Below, in pieces: positions 1-5,007 of a stretch of DNA of 5,007 bases. A program made the position numbers and the translations under genes. The first letter of the stretch is position 1. Every line of letters begins with the position of its first letter. The notes under the pieces are model-generated. The model saw nothing but the letters and a program-made list of their open reading frames with translations. It searched no databases and was not told where the DNA came from. This DNA comes from CBEUVQ01 sp965546615 (GTDB lineage: Bacteria; Bacillota; Desulfotomaculia; Desulfotomaculales; Desulfohalotomaculaceae): NCBI GenBank assembly GCA_965546615.1, contig CBEUVQ010000077.1, positions 1 through 5,007 of the forward strand, in the 5' to 3' direction.

Positions 1-1
1 A

Positions 2-424
2 AATGTATTTACTTTTGGTGGCGAAAAATTTGAGTTTAAAGCTTGGATGCCGTTTGCGGCCGGATTTTTAGTGGCAATTATTTCTGCATCAATGGGGGTT
101 GGCGGCGGATTCCTGCTTGTTCCTTTTGTAAGCAGCGTTCTCGGTTTTCCGATGTTCATTGTTGCCGGTACCGTTACTTTATCAATTTTGATTACTTCAG
201 CAACAAGTGTAATAAACTATATAAGCATGGGCAGCACGATTGACTGGGCACTGCTCAGCTGGGAAATAATCGGAATTGTAATTGGCAGTTATATCGGTGT
301 TAAGATTTCTAAACAGATTAAAGCGGTATATCTGAAAGGTTTATTGGCAGTGATACTGACTTATATAGGTACTAAGTATGTGTTTGGAGCAGCTATCTTT
401 GCTGCTACCGGATTTAAAATGTAA
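2..424 (+). CDS. TauE/SafE family sulfite exporter / permease, C-terminal part (5' end outside window)
   Basis: This is a polytopic inner-membrane protein of the TauE/SafE family (formerly DUF81), whose members are proposed to export sulfite, sulfoacetate or related organic anions. The frame is open to the left edge, so only about 140 C-terminal residues are visible, roughly half of a usual 250-300 residue protein; the Met codon at 47 is internal and not the start. The visible part begins with a soluble stretch, then a glycine-rich membrane segment with the family signature SMGVGGGFLLVP (nt 92-127). This motif normally occurs once in each half of the protein, so this is the second repeat. Further hydrophobic segments follow around nt 150-225, 245-300 and 340-410, and the chain ends just after the last helix. 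A rho-independent terminator lies 17 bases past the stop. The family is clear; the substrate cannot be told from this sequence. Confidence 0.87.
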   Translation, partial: NVFTFGGEKFEFKAWMPFAAGFLVAIISASMGVGGGFLLVPFVSSVLGFPMFIVAGTVTLSILITSATSVINYISMGSTIDWALLSWEIIGIVIGSYIGVKISKQIKAVYLKGLLAVILTYIGTKYVFGAAIFAATGFKM

Positions 425-441
425 ACGAGATAATTATTCAT

Positions 442-470
442 ACCCCTTTGGTAATCCAAGGGGGTTTTTT
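442..470 (+). terminator. Intrinsic terminator of the TauE/SafE gene
   Basis: A 10-bp stem (442-451 with 456-465, containing one G-U wobble) closes on a 4-base loop TAAT and runs straight into six T residues (465-470). It lies 17 bases after the permease stop codon, so it should end that transcript and insulate it from the fakA-fakB unit downstream. Confidence 0.9.
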
Positions 471-603
471 ATTGAAAGATATTCTTTTGATTATTCGCAA
501 AAAGTGCTGATGCAGATGGATTTTAGCTCAGCATTGTTAATTACACATCCAAAAAAAACGGTCAAAAGAAAATTTCTCTCTAAAATTGGGAAAAATATTG
601 ATG

Positions 604-633
604 TTGATTAAACAAAAAATAACGTATTATAAT
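604..633 (+). promoter_or_regulatory. Sigma-A promoter for fakA-fakB
   Basis: A -35 box TTGATT (604-609; 4 of 6 consensus positions) is separated by 18 bases from a perfect -10 box TATAAT (628-633). Transcription would begin near 640, giving a leader of about 87 bases before the fakA start. It is the best promoter in the gap and lies after the upstream terminator, where one is needed. Confidence 0.68.
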
Positions 634-711
634 TAGTTGGAAATATCTTAAATTAGAAGGAATGCTTAATTTAATCTAGAATTAATTTAAGGTTATAGCA
701 AAAAGAAGTTT

Positions 712-717
712 GGAGGA
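712..717 (+). promoter_or_regulatory. fakA ribosome binding site, fixes the TTG start
   Basis: GGAGGA lies 9 bases before the TTG codon at 727. No ATG or GTG is equally well placed, and the N-terminus read from this TTG matches the usual start of the family, so this site decides the start. Confidence 0.85.
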
Positions 718-726
718 GCAGTAGTT

Positions 727-2337
727 TTGAGCATATACACACTTAACGGTGAAGGATTTAAAAGAATGCTGGTTGGCGGCGTTAACCTGATGGCCAGGTT
801 AAAGTCGGAAATAGATGCTTTAAATGTTTTCCCGGTGCCGGACGGTGACACCGGAACTAATATGTATTTGACATATCTTGCGGCTGCAAAAGAAGCCAAC
901 AAAATTGAAAGCAATCACCTGGGTGAAGTTGTAGATGTTGCCGCTCGGGGATGCCTGATGGGTGCCCGAGGTAATTCAGGTGTAATCCTTTCTCAATTTG
1001 TAAGAGGGTTTGCTAATTCGTTAAACGGAAAACCGGCGGCTTCGGCACAAGATATTGCACTGGCTTTTGAAGAAGGTGCCAGATTGGCATATCAAGCGGT
1101 GGCAGAGCCGGTTGAAGGTACGGTATTAACGGTGATGGGAAAAACTGCTGAAACTGCCCGGCAGGCTGCCGGGCGCAGTTCTGATTTGCTGCGTTTTATG
1201 ATTATGGTACTCCGCCAAGCATCAAAAGCTTTGGAAGAAACACCGGAACAACTGCCTGTGCTTAAAGAGGCTGGTGTGGTAGATGCCGGCGGTAAAGGTT
1301 TAGTGGTAATATTACAGGGAATTATGTATGCACTGCGCAAAACTGAAGATATTGAGCTGTTGGAAGATTTTGCGGCAACTCAAAAGAAGCGCATAGCTGA
1401 GTTAAATATTAAGGAAATAGACAGTGATATCAGATTTACATATTGTACAGAATTTTTATTGAAAAGTAATAATTTACCACTGGAAAAAATAAAATCAGAA
1501 TTAAAACCGTATGGTGACTGTTTAATGGTTGTGGGTAACACTCAAGTTGCTAAAGTGCACATTCATTCCAATCACCCGGGGCTGGTGCTGGAAACGTGCC
1601 TAAATTACGGTACAATGCATGATATTCAGATTAACAATATGCGTCAGCAAAACCAAGATTTAAAAGAACCTGCACCGAAGAAATCATTGGCTGTTGTTGC
1701 GGTGGCGGCGGGCGAAGGTATTGTTAAGATTATGGAAAGTTTAGGAGTAGATACTGCTGTTACCGGCGGACAAACAATGAATCCAAGCACTGAAGACATC
1801 CTACAGGCGATTGAAAGTGCACCGGCAGATAACGTGATTATACTGCCAAATAATAAAAATATTATCATGGCTGCAGAACAGGCTGCATCAATGACAGAGA
1901 AAACTGTTTGGGTGATTCCTTCGAAGTCTGTTCCTCAGGGGCTGGCGGCATTATTAGCATTTGATGCGGAGTCTGATTTAAAAGAAAATGCCGCTAAGAT
2001 GAATGAGGCGATCACTGCTGTAAGAACCGGTGAAGTGACAAAAGCAGTAAGAGATGTCAGCATTAATGACCAAAATATTGTAACCGGTGATTACTTAGGT
2101 ATAGCAGATGGCGAGATTGTAACTTCAGGAAGTAATCTTAGTGAAACTGTCAGGCAGTTGGTAAAAAATTTAATTACCGATGGTGAAGAGATTGTTACGC
2201 TTTATTACGGTGAGGAATTGAATGAGGAGTATGCTCAAGAAACGGCCAACCGGCTACAAAATGAATTTGCCGATTTAGAAGTTGAAGTTCATTACGGAGG
2301 GCAGCCGCTTTATCAATTTATCATTTCTGCTGAGTAG
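727..2337 (+). CDS. fakA: Fatty acid kinase catalytic subunit FakA (DAK2 domain, YloV family)
   Basis: FakA is a cytoplasmic ATP-dependent kinase that phosphorylates a fatty acid held by the carrier FakB, giving acyl-phosphate for PlsX/PlsY-dependent phospholipid synthesis. At 536 residues the protein is close to full family length (about 550). Residues 1 to about 205 form the DhaL-like DAK2 domain: NVFPVPDGDTGTNM at 33-46, whose Asp39 and Asp41 should bind the Mg-nucleotide, then GARGNSGVILSQ (79-90), EPVEGT (127-132) and VVDAGGKG (184-191). The middle domain has YCTEF with Cys240 and KVHIH with His278 and His280, which I recall as the zinc ligands and catalytic residues of the staphylococcal enzyme. 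The C-terminal DegV-like domain carries GGQTMNPS (347-354), PNNKNI (374-379) and HYGGQP near the end. Translation starts at TTG with GGAGGA 9 bases upstream. The fakB partner follows after 20 bases. In many Firmicutes an Asp23/Gls24 gene precedes this gene; none is seen here. All visible key motifs are intact. Confidence 0.95.
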   Translation: MSIYTLNGEGFKRMLVGGVNLMARLKSEIDALNVFPVPDGDTGTNMYLTYLAAAKEANKIESNHLGEVVDVAARGCLMGARGNSGVILSQFVRGFANSLNGKPAASAQDIALAFEEGARLAYQAVAEPVEGTVLTVMGKTAETARQAAGRSSDLLRFMIMVLRQASKALEETPEQLPVLKEAGVVDAGGKGLVVILQGIMYALRKTEDIELLEDFAATQKKRIAELNIKEIDSDIRFTYCTEFLLKSNNLPLEKIKSELKPYGDCLMVVGNTQVAKVHIHSNHPGLVLETCLNYGTMHDIQINNMRQQNQDLKEPAPKKSLAVVAVAAGEGIVKIMESLGVDTAVTGGQTMNPSTEDILQAIESAPADNVIILPNNKNIIMAAEQAASMTEKTVWVIPSKSVPQGLAALLAFDAESDLKENAAKMNEAITAVRTGEVTKAVRDVSINDQNIVTGDYLGIADGEIVTSGSNLSETVRQLVKNLITDGEEIVTLYYGEELNEEYAQETANRLQNEFADLEVEVHYGGQPLYQFIISAE

Positions 2338-2347
2338 CGATTATTGC

Positions 2348-2353
2348 GGGGTG
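2348..2353 (+). promoter_or_regulatory. fakB ribosome binding site ahead of a double ATG
   Basis: GGGGTG ends 4 bases before the ATG at 2358 and 7 bases before the ATG at 2361. By spacing the second ATG is the better start, so the mature reading may begin MTS rather than MMTS. The difference is one residue. Confidence 0.6.
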
Positions 2354-2357
2354 TTAA

Positions 2358-3209
2358 ATGATGACGTCAATCCGAATTGTTACTGACAGTACGGCAGATC
2401 TAGGCAGTGACCTTTATCAAAAGTATAATGTTGCAGTGGTACCGTTAAAAGTTCTGTTTGGGCAGCAGGTTTTTAGAGACGGAGTGGATATGTCACCCAC
2501 AGATTTTTACAACCGTTTAATCAGTACCAATGATTTGCCTTCCACTTCGCAGCCTTCACCGGGAGACTTTTTGAAGGTGTATAAAAAACTAATTGATGAA
2601 GGTGCAGAATCTATTATTTCCATTCACATTTCATCAAAATTTAGTGGTACGTATCAATCAGCCAAAGTGGCTGCCGGTATGCTGCCAAATGCAGATATTA
2701 CTGTAATAGATTCTCTGTCCGTTAACGGTGGCTTAGGTTTGATGGTTCTGGCTGCTGCTAGAGCAGCAGCCAACGGCAGCAGCAAAAATGATATTATTTT
2801 TTTAATTCAAGATTTAATTGAACGGATGGAAGTATATTTTTTAGTGGACACGTTGGAATTTTTGCAGCGCGGCGGTCGAATCGGCAAGGCTCAAGCGTTG
2901 TTAGGTACGCTGTTAAACATCAAACCTTTGCTTACTGTTAAAGACGGTATTGTGCAGCCATTTCTAAAAGTGCGCGGCAGAAATAAGGGTATCAAAAAAA
3001 TAACAGAAGTTGCTGCACAAAAAAGTGAGGGCAAAAAAATTGTCGGCTGCTTCCTGCATGCTTTAGATGAGATTGGTTTGCTGCAGCTAAAAGAACGGAT
3101 ACTTGCTGAATTAAATATTGATGAATATATTACTGTTCAAGTAGGTTCGGTTGTAGGTACTCATGTTGGGCCGGGTACATTAGGATTTATATTTTACCGC
3201 GTTGATTAA
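2358..3209 (+). CDS. fakB: DegV family fatty acid-binding protein (FakB)
   Basis: DegV/FakB proteins are soluble carriers that bury one fatty acid and present its carboxylate to FakA for phosphorylation. The 283 residues match the family length and the whole chain is a DegV fold. Visible motifs are IVTDSTADL (7-15), TSQPSPGDF (63-71), HISSKFSGTY (90-99), VIDSLSVNGG (116-125), FLQRGGRIGK (168-177), NIKPLL (187-192) and HVGPGTLG (269-276). In characterised FakB proteins the carboxylate is held by a Thr/Ser in the TSQPS loop, the Ser before GTY (Ser96 here) and a His near the C-terminus (His269 here); all are present. The start is at 2358 or the adjacent ATG at 2361. The gene follows fakA by 20 bases with no terminator between them, so both are probably on one mRNA, and FakB is likely the dedicated partner. 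Genomes often carry several FakBs differing in chain preference; which fatty acid this one prefers cannot be told. An alanine-rich stretch (residues 131-138) is encoded by a perfect inverted repeat. Confidence 0.94.
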   Translation: MMTSIRIVTDSTADLGSDLYQKYNVAVVPLKVLFGQQVFRDGVDMSPTDFYNRLISTNDLPSTSQPSPGDFLKVYKKLIDEGAESIISIHISSKFSGTYQSAKVAAGMLPNADITVIDSLSVNGGLGLMVLAAARAAANGSSKNDIIFLIQDLIERMEVYFLVDTLEFLQRGGRIGKAQALLGTLLNIKPLLTVKDGIVQPFLKVRGRNKGIKKITEVAAQKSEGKKIVGCFLHALDEIGLLQLKERILAELNIDEYITVQVGSVVGTHVGPGTLGFIFYRVD

Positions 3210-3248
3210 AGTGTTAAAACTACTTATTTTTATACGTTTGGCGTCATT

Positions 3249-3277
3249 ATGACAAAAGAGGTACTTTTTGATATAAT
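3249..3277 (+). promoter_or_regulatory. Strong extended -10 promoter for the DUF503-DUF362 unit
   Basis: The -35 box ATGACA (3249-3254; 5 of 6 consensus positions) and a perfect -10 TATAAT (3272-3277) are separated by the ideal 17 bases. TGA directly before the -10 gives an extended -10 (TGn). Transcription should begin near 3283-3285, giving a leader of about 40 bases to the GTG at 3323. The promoter lies inside an 18-bp inverted repeat, whose left arm fills the spacer. Confidence 0.72.
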
Positions 3278-3293
3278 CAAAAAGTACCTCTTT
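3255..3293 (+). terminator. Perfect 18-bp hairpin after fakB: terminator and/or operator
   Basis: The left arm 3255-3272 and right arm 3276-3293 are exact reverse complements around a 3-base centre ATA. In RNA read through from fakB this would be a very stable hairpin followed by a moderately U-rich tail (TTTATTGTATT, from 3291), so it can serve as the terminator of the fakA-fakB unit, 45 bases past the fakB stop. Because the same DNA carries a promoter, the palindrome could also be a repressor-binding site. The tail is weaker than at 442-470, so termination is probable but not certain. Confidence 0.7.
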
Positions 3294-3322
3294 ATTGTAT
3301 TACATAACAGGGGGAGAAGGCC

Positions 3323-3604
3323 GTGATTGTTGGTACACTGGTTGTAGAATTATTTATTGGCTCATCATCTGCTTTGAAAGACAAACGTCGCGTTTTGAAA
3401 AGTATCTTAGATAAGGTGAAGGCAAAGTTTAATGTTTCAATAGCAGAGGTGGGAAATCATGATACTTGGCAGCGGTCTACCTTAGGAGTGGCATGTGTGA
3501 GTAATGAGACTGCACATGCACAAAGCACGTTAAGTAATGTTGCCAAATTTATTGAATCTCAGGGAAGTGCGGAAGTAATTGCTATTCATACCGAAATATT
3601 TTAA
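3323..3604 (+). CDS. DUF503 domain-containing protein (YlxP-like)
   Basis: This small protein of 93 residues, the usual family length, belongs to DUF503, called YlxP in Bacillus, where it is encoded near infB and rbfA. Known structures show a ferredoxin-like alpha/beta fold; the function is not established, although the usual gene neighbourhood hints at translation or ribosome maturation. Visible family motifs are the hydrophobic first strand IVGTLVVEL (2-10), LKDKRRVLKSI (18-28) and AEVGNHDTWQR (41-51), whose D-x-WQR core is the family hallmark, followed by LGVACVSN (54-61). The start is GTG, preceded 6 bases upstream by GGGGAG (3311-3316). The gene sits away from any infB neighbour here, has its own strong promoter, and is followed 55 bases later by the DUF362 gene with no terminator between. 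There is no signal peptide or membrane segment, so it should be cytoplasmic. Confidence 0.92.
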   Translation: MIVGTLVVELFIGSSSALKDKRRVLKSILDKVKAKFNVSIAEVGNHDTWQRSTLGVACVSNETAHAQSTLSNVAKFIESQGSAEVIAIHTEIF

Positions 3605-3645
3605 ATTGATGGTTTAATTAGAACAAAATAGGCACAATGTATTAA

Positions 3646-3652
3646 GGGAGGG
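3646..3652 (+). promoter_or_regulatory. Ribosome binding site of the DUF362 gene
   Basis: GGGAGGG lies 7 bases before the ATG at 3660 and supports that start. I see no convincing separate promoter in the 55-base gap, so the gene is probably translated from the DUF503 transcript. Confidence 0.8.
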
Positions 3653-3659
3653 ATCAAAA

Positions 3660-4763
3660 ATGGCTTCTAAAGTATATATGATTGATATGCGCGCCAATAT
3701 GAAACAAAATTTGTTGGACAAGCTTGAAAAGCTGTGGCAAACGGCCGGCTTTGACAGCATAATTAAAGAAAAGGATTTAGTGGCATTTAAAGTTCATTTT
3801 GGCGAAAAGGGCAACTTGGCTTACATTAGGCCGCAGTTTGTGCGTCGTTTAGTGGATCGGGTAAAGAGTTTAGGCGGCAAACCGTTTTTGACTGATGCCA
3901 ATACGCTGTATGTTGGCAGCAGATCTAACGCTGTTGATCACTTGATTACAGCGATAGAAAACGGTTGGGATTATGCCGCTGCCGGCGCACCGTTAATAAT
4001 TGCTGACGGACTTACCGGCAAAGATTATATAAATGTTCCGATCAATGGCAAACATTTTAAAGAAGTAAAGATTGGCAGCGCTGCGGTGCATGCCGATGCA
4101 TTTATTGCTGTAAGTCACTTTAAAGGTCATGAGGTTACCGGCTTTGGAGCAACCATTAAAAATATCGGGATGGGATTGGGTTCGCGCAGCGGCAAGCAGA
4201 TGCAGCATTCCGATGTTATTCCTCAAATTGATCAAGAAAAATGTGTGGGCTGCAGGCGATGTGCCAAATGGTGCCCCGGTGGTGCAATTGAAATTGTGGA
4301 GCGCAAGGCCGCCATTTTAGAGGCAAAATGCATTGGCTGCGGCGAATGTACGGTATCCTGTCCGGAGCATGCTATTGCGGTAAACTGGAAAACTGAGCCG
4401 CATGCCATTCAAGAGAAAATGGCTGAATACACTTTAGGTGTGCTGCAGGACAAGAAAGATAAGTGCGGTTTTATTACTTTCCTTACTCAAATTTCACCGG
4501 AATGCGACTGTTGTGGTTGGAACGATGCGCCCATCGTGCAGGATATCGGCATTTTGGCTTCATCAGACCCAATCGCTATTGAACAAGCTGCCTGTGATTT
4601 AGTAAATCAGCAGCCGCCGCTTCCCGGCTCTAAGCTTGACGGCAAAGGTGACACTGCGGATAAACTCAAAGCGCTGCACCCGAATGCAGATTATGAGAAG
4701 GCGCTGATTCATGGGGAATACTTAGGGTTAGGCAGCAGAAAATACGAGCTGGTTAAATTGTAA
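3660..4763 (+). CDS. DUF362 domain-containing protein with two [4Fe-4S] ferredoxin motifs
   Basis: This is a 367-residue cytoplasmic iron-sulfur protein of the DUF362 / 'uncharacterised Fe-S centre' family, common in anaerobes; its reaction is not established. The DUF362 part covers roughly residues 1-185 with KVHFGEKGN (44-52), DANTLY near 80 and SHFKGHEVTGFG (152-163), followed by a glycine-rich segment. A bacterial dicluster ferredoxin insert follows: CxxCxxCxxxCP with Cys195, 198, 201 and 205, and a second with Cys224, 227, 230 and 234. Both sets are complete, so two [4Fe-4S] clusters are expected. The C-terminal part resumes the family fold with PECDCCGW (280-287) and DIGILASSDPIAIEQA near 295-310. 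Cys269, 282, 284 and 285 are further cysteines that could bind another metal or take part in redox. There is no signal peptide or membrane helix. The gene follows DUF503 in the same orientation and ends before a hairpin. An electron-transfer role is inferred from the clusters only. Confidence 0.93.
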   Translation: MASKVYMIDMRANMKQNLLDKLEKLWQTAGFDSIIKEKDLVAFKVHFGEKGNLAYIRPQFVRRLVDRVKSLGGKPFLTDANTLYVGSRSNAVDHLITAIENGWDYAAAGAPLIIADGLTGKDYINVPINGKHFKEVKIGSAAVHADAFIAVSHFKGHEVTGFGATIKNIGMGLGSRSGKQMQHSDVIPQIDQEKCVGCRRCAKWCPGGAIEIVERKAAILEAKCIGCGECTVSCPEHAIAVNWKTEPHAIQEKMAEYTLGVLQDKKDKCGFITFLTQISPECDCCGWNDAPIVQDIGILASSDPIAIEQAACDLVNQQPPLPGSKLDGKGDTADKLKALHPNADYEKALIHGEYLGLGSRKYELVKL

Positions 4764-4781
4764 ATTAATAACGTTAAATAA

Positions 4782-4808
4782 AATCAGGTTCCTATTTGGA
4801 ACCTGATT
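4782..4808 (-). terminator. Hairpin between convergent genes; intrinsic terminator on the minus strand
   Basis: A perfect 11-bp stem (4782-4792 with 4798-4808) closes on a 5-base loop. Read on the minus strand it is followed by a T-rich tail (TTTTATTTAACG overall), typical of an intrinsic terminator for the small minus-strand gene, whose stop codon (4792-4794) lies at the stem-loop border. Read on the plus strand the hairpin lies 18 bases past the DUF362 stop, but the tail is poor in U, so it may work less well in that direction. Confidence 0.8.
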
Positions 4809-4983
4809 GAAACTTTTCAATGAATTTTTGAGCTTCTTGTTGATTGGAAAACCCTGTAAAACGCAGGGTTTCTTCTACATTTTGGATATTTTCAACAGCA
4901 TCATTTACCGGTGTGCCTGCCGCTACAATTTCCGCTTGATACTGTAGATGTCCTTTCAGCCGGTAGCAGATTACGTCCAACAT
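4792..4983 (-). CDS. Small protein of unknown function, 63 residues
   Basis: I do not recognise this protein. It is short, with no signal peptide or membrane segment, one cysteine (Cys6), and a glutamine-, asparagine- and glutamate-rich second half likely to be helical (EAQKFIEKF near the C-terminus). Three things support a real gene: a near-perfect Shine-Dalgarno AGAAAGGGGTG 10 bases before the ATG, a soluble-protein composition unlike the shadow frames elsewhere, and a hairpin with a minus-strand T-tail at its stop codon. No in-frame alternative start lies in the 24 bases upstream inside the window. It is convergent with the DUF362 gene, 28 bases apart. Its promoter lies outside the window, so it could be the last gene of a longer minus-strand operon. 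Confidence 0.72.
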   Translation of the reverse strand: MLDVICYRLKGHLQYQAEIVAAGTPVNDAVENIQNVEETLRFTGFSNQQEAQKFIEKFQSGSK

Positions 4984-4993
4984 CCGGTGTATG

Positions 4994-5004
4994 CACCCCT
5001 TTCT
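4994..5004 (-). promoter_or_regulatory. Ribosome binding site of the small minus-strand gene
   Basis: On the minus strand this reads AGAAAGGGGTG, one base short of the full anti-16S complement AGAAAGGAGGTG. It ends 10 bases before the ATG at 4983, slightly long but workable spacing, and is the main reason to accept this small gene and its start. Confidence 0.7.
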
Positions 5005-5007
5005 TAA

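Larger units (their letters stand above)
471..726. other. AT-rich intergenic stretch with fakA promoter and leader
   Basis: This is the remainder of a 302-base gap between the permease stop and the fakA start. From 471 to about 597 I see no supported gene, RNA or repeat, only AT-rich sequence with a weak 8-bp imperfect stem (503-510 with 528-535). The open frame crossing 378-611 runs through the permease end and its terminator, has no ribosome binding site and is not credible as a gene. From 604 on the stretch holds a sigma-A promoter, an AT-rich leader with repeated 9-mers, and the fakA ribosome binding site. Confidence 0.6.

Noticed and set aside
503..535. Possible small RNA or riboswitch in the gap before fakA
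   Set aside because: Only an 8-bp stem with a wobble and a 17-base loop is seen, with no promoter or terminator of its own and no known riboswitch core.
378..611. 77-residue open frame after the permease gene
   Set aside because: It begins inside the permease coding region, crosses the intrinsic terminator at 442-470, has no ribosome binding site and shows no recognisable family feature.
693..914. Minus-strand open frame opposite the start of fakA
   Set aside because: It is antisense to the conserved DAK2 motifs, whose codon pattern explains it, and it has no supporting start signals.
1092..1340. Minus-strand open frame inside fakA
   Set aside because: It is a shadow of the fakA frame with a biased composition and no ribosome binding site.
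1644..1868. Minus-strand open frame inside fakA with hydrophobic stretches
   Set aside because: It is antisense to the C-terminal FakA domain; the hydrophobicity comes from reading the complementary codons.
3255..3293. FapR- or FabT-type lipid regulator operator in the inverted repeat
   Set aside because: The arms contain GGTACT and TTTGAT elements, but their order and spacing do not match the operator patterns I know for either regulator, so I do not name a regulator.
3993..4320. Open frames on both strands inside the DUF362 gene
   Set aside because: Both overlap conserved DUF362 and ferredoxin codons and lack start signals.

Overview
The window looks like ordinary chromosomal DNA from a low-to-moderate-GC, Gram-positive-lineage bacterium (Firmicutes/Bacillota; an anaerobic clostridial or Negativicutes-type lineage fits best). 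The evidence is strong Shine-Dalgarno sequences, TTG and GTG starts, sigma-A-type promoters, intrinsic terminators, a fatty-acid kinase pair (FakA/FakB), a DUF503 (YlxP-type) protein, and a two-cluster ferredoxin-like DUF362 protein of the kind common in strict anaerobes. The genus cannot be fixed from the sequence alone.

Layout. Positions 2-424 hold the 3' end of a TauE/SafE membrane permease, closed by an intrinsic terminator (442-470). A 302-base AT-rich gap follows and carries a good sigma-A promoter (604-633) and a leader. Then come fakA (727-2337, TTG start) and, 20 bases on, fakB/degV (2358-3209), evidently one transcription unit. A 113-base gap holds a perfect 18-bp inverted repeat (3255-3293) with a near-consensus extended -10 promoter threaded through it. 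This drives a DUF503 gene (3323-3604, GTG start) and, 55 bases later with no terminator between, a DUF362 iron-sulfur protein (3660-4763). A perfect 11-bp hairpin (4782-4808) separates it from a small convergent gene on the minus strand (4792-4983) that I do not recognise.

How the genes work together. FakA and FakB form a known two-component enzyme: FakB binds a free fatty acid and presents it to FakA, which phosphorylates it to acyl-phosphate for phospholipid synthesis. Adjacency of the kinase and one carrier supports a dedicated pair. DUF503 and DUF362 appear co-transcribed, but nothing in the sequence ties them to fatty acid metabolism. The TauE/SafE gene is insulated by its terminator and is probably functionally separate.

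I found no mobile element, CRISPR array, tRNA, rRNA or clearly new defence or biosynthetic system. The most interesting item is the promoter nested in the perfect inverted repeat at 3249-3293. Next are the extra cysteine cluster in the DUF362 protein and the unrecognised small convergent gene whose stop codon lies in its own terminator.
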